Positions 55,166 to 64,000 of a stretch of 64,000 nucleotides of DNA are shown here, one piece after another. This stretch comes from Chitinophagaceae bacterium UBA1953 (GTDB taxonomy: Bacteria > Bacteroidota > Bacteroidia > Chitinophagales > Chitinophagaceae): contig DDEN01000061.1 in assembly GCA_002336115.1 (NCBI GenBank), positions 2,823-66,822 of the forward strand, written 5' to 3'. The position numbers and the translations under genes were made by a program. How positions within the stretch are numbered: position 1 is the stretch's first letter; each line of letters opens with the position of its first letter. The notes beneath the pieces were generated by a model. The model was not told where the DNA came from. It saw nothing but the letters and a program-made list of their open reading frames with translations, and made no database searches.

Positions 55166-56588
55166 GCGTAAAATATTTATATCCCCTGTAACCCGTATTG
55201 AAGGACACGCCAACATCACCATTGAACTGGATGATAACGGCAATGTAAGCGATGCGTTATTTCATGTAAACGAATTCAGGGGCTTCGAAAAATTTTGTGA
55301 AGGCCGTATGTACACCGAAATGCCAACCATCACACCTCGCATCTGTGGCATATGCCCCACAAGTCACACACTGGCAAGTGTAAAAGCCTGCGAAATGATA
55401 CAAGGTATTCAGCCAACATACACAGCCAATCTTTTAAGAAGGCTGATGCATATTGGTCAGAATCTTTCTTCACATGCATTATCATTCTTCCATCTTTCTT
55501 CGCCCGATTTTTTATTGGGTTACGATAGTGATCCTGCCAAACGCAACATTCTCGGCATCGCAGAAAAGTTTCCTGATATTGCTGTACGTGGTATCCGTTT
55601 AAGAAAATTCGGGCAGGAACTGAGCGAACGCATAACCGGTAAAAAAATTCACATCATGGGTATTGTGCCTGGTGGCATGGCTTACCCGCTTACTGAAGAA
55701 AACAGGAAGGCCCTGCTTGAATGGATTCCCGAAGCAATTGAAACCGTTCAGCTTGGTATCAACATCATTAAAAAATTTCATGAAGACAATCCTGAAATGG
55801 TGGCAAGCTTTGCCAACTCTCCAACATTATACCTCGGTACTGTAGGCCCCGGTGGAGAACATGAACTCTATGATGGTAAACTGCGTTTCATGGATGGCGA
55901 TGGCATCATTCTGCAAGACCAGCTTGATCCTGCTAAATATCTTGATTTTATTGCAGAACGTTCGGTTAACTGGTCGTACCTGAAATATCCGTATTACAAA
56001 CCGTATGGTTTTGATAAAGGTTTTTATCGTGTTGGTCCTTTAGCCCGCTTAAATGTGTGCAGCCGCATGAAAACACCTCTTGCACAGGAAGAGTTTGAGA
56101 AATTTAAACACATGAGCGGAGGCAAACCCGTACACGGAACATTCTATTATCACTACACAAGATTAATTGAAGCGCTCAGCGATGTGGAAGATGCTGAACG
56201 TATTTTAAATGATCCGGAAGTAACATCTCTTCATATACAACACCACGGCCGGTGGAACTATGCAGAAGGCATTGGAAGCTCAGAGGCTCCGAGAGGAACA
56301 TTATTCCATCATTACAAAACCGACGAAACAGGTAAACTTCTGAAAGTAAATCTGCTGATAGCCACAGGTCAGAACAACCCTTCTATGAACCGTTCGGTAC
56401 TTGAAGTGGCCAAACAATATGTAAAGGGCGACGATATTAAAGAAGGTATGCTTAACAGGGTTGAATCAACCATCCGCTGTTACGATCCTTGTTTATCCTG
56501 CTCAACACATGCCCTTGGCCAGATGCCAATGGTGATTGAAGTAAGAGACAGAAAGGGCGAACTGGTAAAACGTGTAGAGCGTAATTAA
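55158..56588 (+). CDS. hoxH: NAD-reducing [NiFe] hydrogenase large subunit HoxH
   Basis: 476 residues. The two Ni-binding motifs are RICGICPTSHTLAS (about 61-74) and DPCLSCSTHALGQ (about 442-454). About 25 residues follow the second motif; in the family a protease (HoxW) removes such a tail after the Ni-Fe site is filled, so this is a precursor. No hoxW or hyp gene lies in the window. With HoxY it splits or forms H2. The whole operon reads as a complete bidirectional group 3d hydrogenase. Confidence 0.95.
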   Translation: MDKRKIFISPVTRIEGHANITIELDDNGNVSDALFHVNEFRGFEKFCEGRMYTEMPTITPRICGICPTSHTLASVKACEMIQGIQPTYTANLLRRLMHIGQNLSSHALSFFHLSSPDFLLGYDSDPAKRNILGIAEKFPDIAVRGIRLRKFGQELSERITGKKIHIMGIVPGGMAYPLTEENRKALLEWIPEAIETVQLGINIIKKFHEDNPEMVASFANSPTLYLGTVGPGGEHELYDGKLRFMDGDGIILQDQLDPAKYLDFIAERSVNWSYLKYPYYKPYGFDKGFYRVGPLARLNVCSRMKTPLAQEEFEKFKHMSGGKPVHGTFYYHYTRLIEALSDVEDAERILNDPEVTSLHIQHHGRWNYAEGIGSSEAPRGTLFHHYKTDETGKLLKVNLLIATGQNNPSMNRSVLEVAKQYVKGDDIKEGMLNRVESTIRCYDPCLSCSTHALGQMPMVIEVRDRKGELVKRVERN

Positions 56589-56619
56589 GGAAATAAGTAC
56601 TTACCCAAATCCATATATC

Positions 56620-56656
56620 ACATTCCGTAAAATAGAATTTTGCGGAATGTTTTTTT
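56620..56656 (+). terminator. Rho-independent terminator of the hox operon
   Basis: Arms ACATTCCG (56620-56627) and CGGAATGT (56643-56650), extended by AAAAT/ATTTT, followed by seven Ts. Placed six bases before the stop of the convergent transporter gene. Confidence 0.92.
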
Positions 56657-56661
56657 ATGGC

Positions 56662-57564
56662 TTATTCGTTTGCTCTTTTTTTCTTCACAAACGAAATCAA
56701 TAATCCGCTGCTTATAATACATCCAATTCCTATCAACGAAACCCAGTCGGGAAACCTGTCGCCCAGCAGCATACCAATAAATATGCTGAAAACAATATTG
56801 GCATAGCCAATGGCTGAAACAATTCCGGCTTTATCGGCTCCATATGCTTTTGTTACAAAATACTGTCCGAATAACGCAGAAAAACCAAGCAGAAGAATCA
56901 GCCACCACTCCTGTTGTTCTGGCCAGCGCCAGTTAATAAAAAACAAATCGTCTGAAGGAAGACCGAATAAAACTCTGACCGATATAAAGAATAAAGGAAC
57001 CAGCACACCGGTTAACACAAACGACAGTACAATTATTCTTGTATCATAAAATTTTGTTAGCCTGCCAACAGTTAAATAAGCTATTGCCGATGAAACCCCG
57101 CTGATAAGACCAGCCAGGTGATAATACCACGGCAAGTGAACGCTTGGTTTATATATCAGTAACATTCCGGCAAAACCAATCAGCAGTGCAACAAGCACTC
57201 TTCTTCCTTCATATTCCCGGAAAAACAGAAAAGAAAACAAGGCAATAAACAATGCCGAAGTAAGATTGTAGCTCATTGCTGTTCCAAGCGGAAGGTGAAG
57301 TACACAATAAAGAAGTGTATAAAGCGCAAGGGTTCCCATCATACCTCTGAATATTAATCGGCCTGTTTTTCCGCCAATACTCTTTGGTTTGTTGCTGATA
57401 AAACTTACAATTAAAACAACAAGGCCAATACTGTTTCGCCAGAAAACAAGCTGCCCGGCATTAAAGCTTTGTTTCAACGCTTTTGCTGTACCGCCCATTA
57501 CAGAAAAACCTAGTGCTGCCAGCAGCATAAACAAGATACCCTTATATGTAGAAGAAATATTCAC
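56662..57564 (-). CDS. EamA/DMT-family transporter
   Basis: About 300 residues and ten predicted helices in two EamA repeats, from GILFMLLAALGFSVMGGTAK and GQLVFWRNSIGLVVL to AIGYANIVFSIFIGMLLGD and LIGIGCIISSGLLISFV. The start is uncertain: the frame opens at TTG 57645, but protein-like sequence begins near GTG 57564 (VNISSTYKGILF). Such proteins export amino acids, nucleotides or other small metabolites. Substrate unknown. Convergent with hox. Confidence 0.9.
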   Translation of the reverse strand: MNISSTYKGILFMLLAALGFSVMGGTAKALKQSFNAGQLVFWRNSIGLVVLIVSFISNKPKSIGGKTGRLIFRGMMGTLALYTLLYCVLHLPLGTAMSYNLTSALFIALFSFLFFREYEGRRVLVALLIGFAGMLLIYKPSVHLPWYYHLAGLISGVSSAIAYLTVGRLTKFYDTRIIVLSFVLTGVLVPLFFISVRVLFGLPSDDLFFINWRWPEQQEWWLILLLGFSALFGQYFVTKAYGADKAGIVSAIGYANIVFSIFIGMLLGDRFPDWVSLIGIGCIISSGLLISFVKKKRANE

Positions 57565-57779
57565 CAATTTCTGTCCGGCAGAAATGTAAAAAGCCTGCTG
57601 GTAATTAATTTGTATATAATGAAAAGCATGTGCCCGGAAAGTCAAAGATAAACAGGTGAAAACAAACAGGAAAAGCTTTCCACGGTTGTGAAAAAACTTT
57701 GTACTAAAAGGAAGTGGTTTAAATGATTTTTTTACTCTATCTTAGCGCAGCTCTTTAAAAAGAAAAAGGTCACCTGTAG

Positions 57780-57910
57780 AAACAGCTGACCGTTAACGAT
57801 TGCTTGCCATATAAAAAAGAGATCAATTAATATTTTTACAGCTTTTGAAGCTGTTTATCACCGAGGCCGTTACTTTTGCTTACTCAACGATTGCTTGCCC
57901 TATGATTTTT
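57780..57910. promoter_or_regulatory. Direct repeats in the gap before the TPR-like gene
   Basis: AACGATTGCTTGCC appears twice in the same orientation, at 57795-57808 and 57887-57900, each followed by (A/C)TAT. Between them lies AGCTTTTGAAGCT, a small hairpin. The gap of about 480 bases between divergent genes otherwise holds no gene. The repeats could be regulator sites for either neighbour. Confidence 0.4.
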
Positions 57911-58049
57911 TCTTGCCTTGAATGATGGTGTAAAATTACCCCATCGGTTTTTTACCATCAAATCAAAATACAAAGGCTAATATGATGTCAAAAACTTTGT
58001 ATAGTGCTGAAATGTAGGATGAACAAGGCTTTCACGAAAAAAACAAATT

Positions 58050-59594
58050 ATGTCCAACAGGGTTTCAGATACATTATTCCAATTAGTTCACACACTTGAA
58101 AAGGCGGAAAAGCGCCACTTTAAACTCTACATAAAAAGAAGCTCATCAAAAGAAGACCTTAAAATCATTCAGCTTTTTGACGCTTTAGACAGAATGCAGG
58201 AATATGATGAAGCTGTTTTACTCAAAAAACTTACCGAAGGAAGCAAAACAAAACTTGCCAACCTTAAAACTCACCTTAACAAAGAATTACTCGCCAGTTT
58301 AAGGTTGCTTAAAACCACCGATAATGTGGATTTGCAGTTGAGTGAACACCTTGACAATGCCCGTATTCTTTACAACAAAGGTTTAAAACAGCAAAGCCTG
58401 CGCATTATTGAGCGTGCCAAAGAACTGGCAAGAGCAAATCATAAATTCAATTCACTTGTTCAGTTAGTTTCACTCGAAAAAAAAATTGAAACCCTCCACA
58501 TTACCCGAAGTACTACGGAAAAAACAGAACGCCTGGCCGAGGAGGCCCTGGCTATCAGCAGCCACGTTGACAGGGTTACCCGTTTTTCAAACCTTGCGCT
58601 TTTGCTTTACCGCTGGTTCGTAATTAACGGCCACGCAAGAAACCAGGATGATGAAAAGGATATAAAAACATTTTTCAAAAGCTATTTACCAAAAGATATG
58701 GAACAGGTAAATGGCTTTTATGAAAAATTATATCTCTATCAAAGCTATTGCTGGTACGCTTTTATCCGGCAGGATTTTTTAATGTACTACCGTTACAGTC
58801 AGAAATGGGTTGATTTGTATGATGAAGATTTATTACTCAAATCAATTGAAACAGGGCATTACATTAAGGGCATGCACACCTTGCTTAATGCGCATTTCGA
58901 TCTGCGCAACTTTCGCAGGTTTGATGAGGCCATTGCACAGTTTGAACGCTATTCTAAAACCGATGTTGCAAAAGAACACGACAATTTCCGCACACACACT
59001 TCCATCTACATAAACAGCGCTAAACTGAACGGGCATTTAATGAAAGGAACGTTTAAAGAAGGAATTGCGCTTGTTCACGAAATTGAAGATCGGCTGCATG
59101 AATATGCATTATATGTCGATCAGCATCGCATTCTCGTTTTCAATTATAAATTTGCTTCAATTTATTTTGGCAACAGCGACTACAATACGGCTATTGATTA
59201 CCTGCACCGCATCATCAACGAATCAATTGACCTGAGGATAGATCTGCAATGTTACGCCCGTTTAATGCACCTTCTTTGCCATTATGAACTGGGGAACTAT
59301 GAAATACTCGATTCGCTAAGCAAATCTGTTCATCGATACATGGCGAAAATGAAAAATTTAACGGTTGTTGAAGAAGCAATCATTCGGTTTTTGAAAACAA
59401 ACTTTAAAGCGCCAGATCAGATCAGCGAATCATTAAAGAAATTGTTAGACCAGATCAAACACCTGGAAAGAAACAGGTTTGAAACGAGGTCTTTCGCTTA
59501 TCTCGATATTATTTCCTGGCTTGAAAGCAAAGTGTATAAAAAAACAATGCAGGAAGTTATTTATTCTAAATACATGAAAAGCAAAAAGAGATAA
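58050..59594 (+). CDS. TPR-like helical protein of unknown function
   Basis: 514 residues, almost all helical and with no signal peptide. The opening LFQLVHTLEKAEKRHFKLYI then KKLTEGSKTKLANLKTHLNKE recurs in Chitinophagaceae proteins. Residues about 105-450 show TPR-like helix pairs (LYNKGLKQQSLRIIERAKEL, NSDYNTAIDYLHRIINES). No catalytic motif is visible. Probably a cytoplasmic scaffold or regulator. Stand-alone gene, convergent with namZ. Confidence 0.8.
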   Translation: MSNRVSDTLFQLVHTLEKAEKRHFKLYIKRSSSKEDLKIIQLFDALDRMQEYDEAVLLKKLTEGSKTKLANLKTHLNKELLASLRLLKTTDNVDLQLSEHLDNARILYNKGLKQQSLRIIERAKELARANHKFNSLVQLVSLEKKIETLHITRSTTEKTERLAEEALAISSHVDRVTRFSNLALLLYRWFVINGHARNQDDEKDIKTFFKSYLPKDMEQVNGFYEKLYLYQSYCWYAFIRQDFLMYYRYSQKWVDLYDEDLLLKSIETGHYIKGMHTLLNAHFDLRNFRRFDEAIAQFERYSKTDVAKEHDNFRTHTSIYINSAKLNGHLMKGTFKEGIALVHEIEDRLHEYALYVDQHRILVFNYKFASIYFGNSDYNTAIDYLHRIINESIDLRIDLQCYARLMHLLCHYELGNYEILDSLSKSVHRYMAKMKNLTVVEEAIIRFLKTNFKAPDQISESLKKLLDQIKHLERNRFETRSFAYLDIISWLESKVYKKTMQEVIYSKYMKSKKR

Positions 59595-59608
59595 CGCTGT
59601 TTAACTGT

Positions 59609-60829
59609 TTATTTGTACAACAGGTATTTTTTTCGCATTGTTTTATATTGCACCAGTCCGGGCTCCCACGACTGTTGAATTTCTTCGACTGATTTTCCGG
59701 CAATAATCTGCTTTTTAAATTTCGAATCACCAGAAAGGCCATCAATATTGCCAATTTGTTTGCTGATAGTACGGTCAAAAAAATGTTCTTTGTCGGGGTA
59801 AGCATTATACAGTTCAATCATCCATTGAATATTGATCCGTTTGTTTTTACGTAAGATGCTTACATCATAATTTCTTAAATCAAGACCATAACAAATTTCG
59901 TTCATGTATAATGGCGTTTCGCTCATTCCCGAAATACTTACAGGTGTATAAGAAAAACTGTATTTATCCTTCAGCTTCGGGCTTCCCAATATAGTAAATG
60001 GATACATGGTTCCCCTTCCATGGTTCAGAGCTGTTCCTTCAAACAAGCAAGTAGAAGGATAAAGAAGGATGCTTTGCTGTGTATTTAAATTGGGTGAAGG
60101 TTTTACAGGCAACTCGTAGTTCATATCGTGCCTGTAATCTTTCATTGGAATAATTTTTAGCCGACATGTTTTTTTATTGGGCAGCCATCCTTCGCCATTA
60201 ATCATCTGAGCAAATTCGGCAATTGTCATTCCGTGAGCAATTGGTATGGGAAACTGGCCGATCCCTGATTTTAATTTCATATCAAGCACCGGGCCATCAA
60301 TCAAATAGCCATTGGGGTTGGGGCGGTCAAGTATCATCAGCTCCTTATTATTATCAGCACACGACTCCATTACATCCCTAAGAATATTGATGTATGTATA
60401 AAACCTGCAACCCACATCCTGTATATCAAAAACAACCAGGTCAACATCTGCCAAATCCGATGCAGACGGTTTTCGTTTTGCCCCATATAATGAAATGATA
60501 TTGATGCCCGTTGCTGCATCTTTTTCATTAGAAACCCTTGCTCCATTGCTTGCATTACCACGAAACCCATGTTCCGGGCCAAACACTTTTACAATATTAA
60601 TTTTTCGTTTAAGCAGGCTGTCAACAAAATGCTTATTCCCAATGATAGTTGTTTGGTTGGCTAAAATAGCTATGCGTTTGTTCTGTAAATAAGGAATATA
60701 CTTTTCTGTTTGATCTGCGCCGGTTAATATACCGTTTTCATGCTTGGTGAAAACTCTTTGTGTTTTCATTTTTGTAGAAGAAAAAAACAAAACAAGTGTT
60801 GGAATAATTAACAGTTGATAAAATTTCAT
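59609..60829 (-). CDS. namZ: Exo-beta-N-acetylmuramidase NamZ (DUF1343)
   Basis: 406 residues. A signal-like start MKFYQLLIIPTLVLFFSST. Family signatures are RIAILANQTTIIGNKHFVDS, VKVFGPEHGFRGNASNGARV, LVVFDIQDVGCRFYTYINIL, MILDRPNPNGYLIDGPVLD and YPSTCLFEGTALNHGRGT. DUF1343 proteins have been shown to be NamZ, which removes terminal MurNAc from peptidoglycan fragments. Likely used for cell-wall recycling in the periplasm. Confidence 0.93.
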   Translation of the reverse strand: MKFYQLLIIPTLVLFFSSTKMKTQRVFTKHENGILTGADQTEKYIPYLQNKRIAILANQTTIIGNKHFVDSLLKRKINIVKVFGPEHGFRGNASNGARVSNEKDAATGINIISLYGAKRKPSASDLADVDLVVFDIQDVGCRFYTYINILRDVMESCADNNKELMILDRPNPNGYLIDGPVLDMKLKSGIGQFPIPIAHGMTIAEFAQMINGEGWLPNKKTCRLKIIPMKDYRHDMNYELPVKPSPNLNTQQSILLYPSTCLFEGTALNHGRGTMYPFTILGSPKLKDKYSFSYTPVSISGMSETPLYMNEICYGLDLRNYDVSILRKNKRINIQWMIELYNAYPDKEHFFDRTISKQIGNIDGLSGDSKFKKQIIAGKSVEEIQQSWEPGLVQYKTMRKKYLLYK

Positions 60830-60892
60830 ACAATTATTTTTTTAAGATCACTCCGGTATTAAATATGTCTGAAGGTTTTAATATTGTGTGTT

Positions 60893-61516
60893 TTATTGTT
60901 CAACTCTTTCTGAATTTTTTTGAGTTACTTTTCCAAACCAGACAAACACCGCTGAAAATGCAACAAACAAACAAAGCAACACAATGCTGTTAACCAATAC
61001 TTTTGAAAACCCTATAACAGAAACGTTCATAAAAGGGTATGGATAAAAACCAGACAGCTTTCCTCTAATTAAAATATAAACCAGGTAAATAAGAGGGAAT
61101 ATCATCCATTGGGAAATTTGCCCGTACTTAACCAGCTCCTTTCTTTCATACAAATACCAAAATATAATTACAAACACAGGAACAACGCTATGCAATAGTT
61201 CATCTACAACCATTTGCAGCCCCTGCGGTTTCCAGAGATGTCGTAACACAAGCTGGTACACAAGTCCAACAATAGTAATATATGTTGTCACGGCCGTTAA
61301 AGTACCAGGTTTATTTATCAACCGGTTTTTAGACCCTAACAGAATGTATGTAAAATAAACAGCCGCAAGAGAATTTGTAAGTATAGTAAAGAAACTGAAA
61401 AACCGTATAATTGTTTCTGTTATTGAAGCCGTGCGGTTTTCAAGCATCAGATAAAACTGTGTTACTACAGCAAACCATGCAATTATTGCAAAGAAAATTG
61501 AGATTGCTTTTTTCAT
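60893..61516 (-). CDS. Pr6Pr family membrane protein
   Basis: 207 residues with about six helices. Features I associate with Pr6Pr proteins are FFSFFTILTNSLAAVYFTY, LVYQLVLRHLWKPQGLQMVV, DELLHSVVPVFVIIFWYLY and YLVYILIRGKLSGFYPYPFM. Function unknown; the family is related in topology to FAR-17a/AIG1-type proteins. It lies between namZ and an aminotransferase on the same strand; gaps of 64 and 98 bases allow but do not prove an operon. Confidence 0.85.
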   Translation of the reverse strand: MKKAISIFFAIIAWFAVVTQFYLMLENRTASITETIIRFFSFFTILTNSLAAVYFTYILLGSKNRLINKPGTLTAVTTYITIVGLVYQLVLRHLWKPQGLQMVVDELLHSVVPVFVIIFWYLYERKELVKYGQISQWMIFPLIYLVYILIRGKLSGFYPYPFMNVSVIGFSKVLVNSIVLLCLFVAFSAVFVWFGKVTQKNSERVEQ

Positions 61517-61613
61517 TGTTTTTGGCTTTTATTGCTGTTTTAATGTGTACTTCTTCTTGAATATAAAATTTTTTACCGGAGCAATTTTACTTATACCGGC
61601 TTTGCCGGTTTTT

Positions 61614-62762
61614 TTAAATTTTCTCAAGCCTCTCCACAGCACGCTTCAGGGTATTGTTGTTTTTGCTGAAACAAAAACGCACCACCTTGTCGTCTTTGCC
61701 ATTTCGATAAAAAGCCGAAAGGGGAATTGTTGCCACGCCTGCTTCTTTTGTTATACGCACAGCAAAATCACTGTCGCTTTCATTGCTTATACGATTGTAT
61801 CTTCCGCAAATGAAATAGCTTCCTTGTGTAGTAAACAAATCGAACTTTGTACTTTTCATCAGCTCAATAAAGTAATCACGCTTTTGCTGCATAAATCCGG
61901 GCAATGATAAATAGGCTTCTTTGTTTTTCAGATATTCTGCAAGCGCAACCTGCGCAGGGGTGAAACAACTGAAACAGTTAAACTGGTGTACCTTCCTGTA
62001 TTCCTTCATAAACGCTGCAGAGGCAATGCAATATCCAAGTTTCCATCCGGTACAGTTATAGGTTTTCCCAAACGAAAAACAAACAAAACTCCTCTCAAAC
62101 AATTCAGGATATTTCAACATGCTTTCATGCGGAAGTTCATCGTAAATCAGATGTTCATATACCTCGTCGCTTATAATAAAAATACCGGTTCCCTCTGTAA
62201 TGCTTTTTAGTTCTTCTATATCGCTCTTGTTTAGTACGCTTCCGGTAGGGTTATGGGGCGAGTTGATAATAATTGCTTTTGTGCGTTTATTGATTGATTT
62301 GCGTACAAGTTGCCAGTTGATTTTATAATCAGGATATGTAAGCGGCAGCGTTACTGCGATACCGCCATTTATTTCAATGTTTGGAATATAGCTGTCGTAT
62401 GCCGGTTCAAAAACAATCACTTCGTCGCCCGGTTGTATAATAGTGGTCAATGCAGAATAAATGGCATAGGTTCCGCCGGGCGTAATGGTGATTTCTGAAT
62501 CGGGGTTGATTTTTGTTTGATAAAGAAACTCTATTTTTTCAGCAAGGGCCTCTCTTAACGCCATCAGGCCGGGCATTGGTGCATATTGATTATATCCATT
62601 CCGCATTGCTTCATTCACTTTTGCAATTAATTCATCGTTCATTGGAAAATCGGGAAACCCCTGACCAAGATTAATGGCTTTGTGTTCTGCCGCAAGCGCA
62701 CTCATTACGGTAAAAATGGTAGTGCCAACAGCAGGAAGTTTAGAATTGATTATTGTATTCAC
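61614..62762 (-). CDS. PLP-dependent methionine-type aminotransferase
   Basis: 382 residues, GTG start. Fold type I aminotransferase: INLGQGFPDFPM, ITPGGTYAIYSALTTIIQPG, NSPHNPTGSVL, FIISDEVYEHLIYDE, the PLP lysine in SFGKTYNCTGWKLGYCIA, and the substrate Arg in VVRFCFSKNN. The closest type is the YbdL/kynurenine-aminotransferase group that uses methionine or its keto acid (as in methionine salvage). Cytoplasmic. Specificity cannot be fixed from sequence. Confidence 0.91.
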   Translation of the reverse strand: MNTIINSKLPAVGTTIFTVMSALAAEHKAINLGQGFPDFPMNDELIAKVNEAMRNGYNQYAPMPGLMALREALAEKIEFLYQTKINPDSEITITPGGTYAIYSALTTIIQPGDEVIVFEPAYDSYIPNIEINGGIAVTLPLTYPDYKINWQLVRKSINKRTKAIIINSPHNPTGSVLNKSDIEELKSITEGTGIFIISDEVYEHLIYDELPHESMLKYPELFERSFVCFSFGKTYNCTGWKLGYCIASAAFMKEYRKVHQFNCFSCFTPAQVALAEYLKNKEAYLSLPGFMQQKRDYFIELMKSTKFDLFTTQGSYFICGRYNRISNESDSDFAVRITKEAGVATIPLSAFYRNGKDDKVVRFCFSKNNNTLKRAVERLEKI

Positions 62763-62783
62763 GTTTATCTTGTAAATACATAA

Positions 62784-62818
62784 AATTAAAAGGAATCTGA
62801 TTACGATTCCTTTTAATT
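62784..62818 (-). terminator. Rho-independent terminator of the secreted-protein gene
   Basis: Stem AATTAAAAGGAATC and GATTCCTTTTAATT (exact reverse complements) with a seven-base loop, T-rich on the minus strand, 35 bases after the stop at 62854 and before the aminotransferase start. Confidence 0.85.
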
Positions 62819-62853
62819 AATTACCGCCCGTTTTCAGTAAAGAAGCTTTCTGT

Positions 62854-63867
62854 TTAATTGCTGTTATAAATTGAACCATCTGGAACACCATCTCCATTCT
62901 GATCAAACCCGGTTACTTTTATTTTTATTTTCAGGTAACCATTGTCTCCGGTTGTACCATAATGACTAACGATGTAAATGAGTCCATACGCTGTGCGGTC
63001 GCCCATTTCTGTTTTTACTGCAATTACTTTTCCTTCAAGTTTTGTTCGGCTTTCAACTTTTTGTCCAAATCCTTTTATTTGCTTTACAACAGCCGTGAGC
63101 TGGTTATTGTTCTGAATTTTTTCAAACTGTTCGCCGGTTAAAGCTGTCATTGCCACTTCTGATTCGTTTACATCTTGCCATGAGGCCGGAGGAATGTTTT
63201 TGTCTTTATATTTTGTCCCTTTGAAAAAATTATAAGCGAAGGCATCATTCTTTACATACGATGGAGTCAGAAAAGCATACATAGGTACCTGTTCGTTAAA
63301 GGCATTTGTTGCTGTAAAAATCAGGTCAACCGATTTTGTGTTTCCTGCAGCATCAATTTCATCCATAATGGATCCTTGCAAAACATTTATATAACAACCG
63401 AATTTTTTATTGTTCTGGCTGCCAAGATTTGCAGTTCCGTCGGCATTATATACTGGGCTTTCCACAACAACGGCTACTCCTTGGGCAAGATCGTTTTGTG
63501 TTACATAAACAGCCGGGTTGTCATACGGTTGTGTTGATTGTGTACTAGCCTGCTCTGTTGATGGCGAGGTTGTTTCTGTTTGAGTATCAGCGCTTCCTTG
63601 TTGTGCATTTTTCTTAAGTCTGAAGCGAAGAATTGGTTCAAAAATTTTAATCACAGCTTTTGCATTGTTCACTGCATTCTGAACATTTGCCGAAGTTTGC
63701 TGCGATTGGTTAACCACTTCATTGCTTGCTTCGCTGATTTTTTGTGTTTGCTGATTTATTTTCTCGGTTGTTTTTACAACTTTTGATTTTTTTTCAGTCT
63801 TAACTTCCTGTGCATACAGTAAAGATGTAAAAAGCAAAACGCTTGCTGATAATATAATTTGTTTCAT
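62854..63867 (-). CDS. Secreted protein of unknown function
   Basis: 337 residues. Signal peptide MKQIILSASVLLFTSLLYAQ. Next a lysine/glutamine-rich helical segment (about 21-75, TEKINQQTQKISEASNEVVN), a Thr/Ser/Gln-rich linker (TETTSPSTEQASTQSTQPYD) and a C-terminal beta-rich domain (about 115-330) ending ITVTGFDQNGDGVPDGSIY-like, with a calcium-site-like DQNGDGVPD. No family recognised. Probably periplasmic or outer-surface. Confidence 0.75.
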   Translation of the reverse strand: MKQIILSASVLLFTSLLYAQEVKTEKKSKVVKTTEKINQQTQKISEASNEVVNQSQQTSANVQNAVNNAKAVIKIFEPILRFRLKKNAQQGSADTQTETTSPSTEQASTQSTQPYDNPAVYVTQNDLAQGVAVVVESPVYNADGTANLGSQNNKKFGCYINVLQGSIMDEIDAAGNTKSVDLIFTATNAFNEQVPMYAFLTPSYVKNDAFAYNFFKGTKYKDKNIPPASWQDVNESEVAMTALTGEQFEKIQNNNQLTAVVKQIKGFGQKVESRTKLEGKVIAVKTEMGDRTAYGLIYIVSHYGTTGDNGYLKIKIKVTGFDQNGDGVPDGSIYNSN

Positions 63868-63878
63868 GTTTTTTTTGA

Positions 63879-64000
63879 TTATTTGATTACCAATTGGCTT
63901 GTTCTTGTCATTCTTTTATTCACATTCCAACCGGTATAATAACGAAACCCATAATTTTCCTTCAACCTTACGTTTACACAAAGTCCTGTAATATCCCAAT
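63879..64000 (-). CDS. 3' end of a further gene (partial)
   Basis: One minus-strand frame stays open from the window edge to a TAA at 63879: WDITGLCVNVRLKENYGF, RYYTGWNVNKRMTRTSQLV, IK. The other two minus frames stop earlier (after 8 and 27 codons). It ends 11 bases upstream of the secreted-protein gene on the same strand, so they may be one operon. Too short to classify. Confidence 0.5.
   Translation of the reverse strand, partial: WDITGLCVNVRLKENYGFRYYTGWNVNKRMTRTSQLVIK

Noticed and set aside
61590..61614. ACCGGC/GCCGGT hairpin with T run before the aminotransferase stop
   Set aside because: It is oriented as a plus-strand terminator but no plus-strand gene lies upstream; function for the minus-strand gene is doubtful.

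Overview
The window looks like a chromosomal segment of a Bacteroidota member, most likely family Chitinophagaceae. The grounds are a TlpA/SusC/SusD outer-membrane operon, a DUF6520 peptide gene next to a MauE-like gene, start codons without strong Shine-Dalgarno sequences, TANNTTTG-type promoter boxes, and many small protein families that I know mainly from this phylum. All names come from reading translated sequence and motifs; no database search was run.

Layout. (1) 1-1857: end of a Kdp potassium-uptake operon (kdpA partial, kdpF, an extra 27-residue membrane microprotein) with a near-perfect sigma-54 promoter, preceded by an NtrC-type regulator. (2) 2.0-13.1 kb: accessory region strewn with about eleven copies of a modular palindromic repeat. 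Between the copies lie a small phage-like cassette (264-residue-type protein, DUF5675, two holin-sized membrane proteins), a large secreted SprB/Ig-like adhesin, and a sensory operon (119-aa protein, six-helix membrane protein, histidine kinase, NarL-type regulator, AraC-type regulator). (3) 13.1-19.9 kb: MauE-like protein and a DUF6520 exported peptide, convergent with a TlpA-SusC-SusD operon. (4) 20.3-46.5 kb: an AT-rich defence island. It starts with a candidate structured RNA and tandem palindromic operators, then a Type III restriction-modification operon carrying an extra ATPase + DUF4276 (Toprim-like) pair between Mod and Res and a PD-(D/E)XK-like gene after Res. Next come a 4-helix membrane protein, a glycosyltransferase, a nitrilase-like + HNH pair, PIN + XRE/ImmA, a frameshifted XRE gene, a 1600-residue exonuclease-RecQ-UvrD fusion, DUF3800 plus a BECR-type nuclease candidate beside a small-RNA candidate, another HNH nuclease, and YefM-YoeB. 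(5) 46.6-50.9 kb: core genes (metF, lptB, GH3-family, fabG). (6) 50.9-51.5 kb: decayed IS200-type element. (7) 51.7-56.6 kb: complete hoxEFUYH for a bidirectional NAD-linked [NiFe] hydrogenase. (8) 56.7-64 kb: DMT exporter, TPR-like protein, NamZ (DUF1343), Pr6Pr membrane protein, methionine-type aminotransferase, a secreted protein and the 3' end of a further gene.

The strongest candidates for an undescribed system are the Type III RM operon with embedded ATPase/DUF4276 genes, the exonuclease-RecQ-UvrD fusion, the DUF3800/BECR-like/small-RNA locus, and the MauE-DUF6520-TlpA-SusCD set, which looks like a redox-linked exported-peptide pathway. The modular repeats with covarying stems in 2-13 kb are also unusual.
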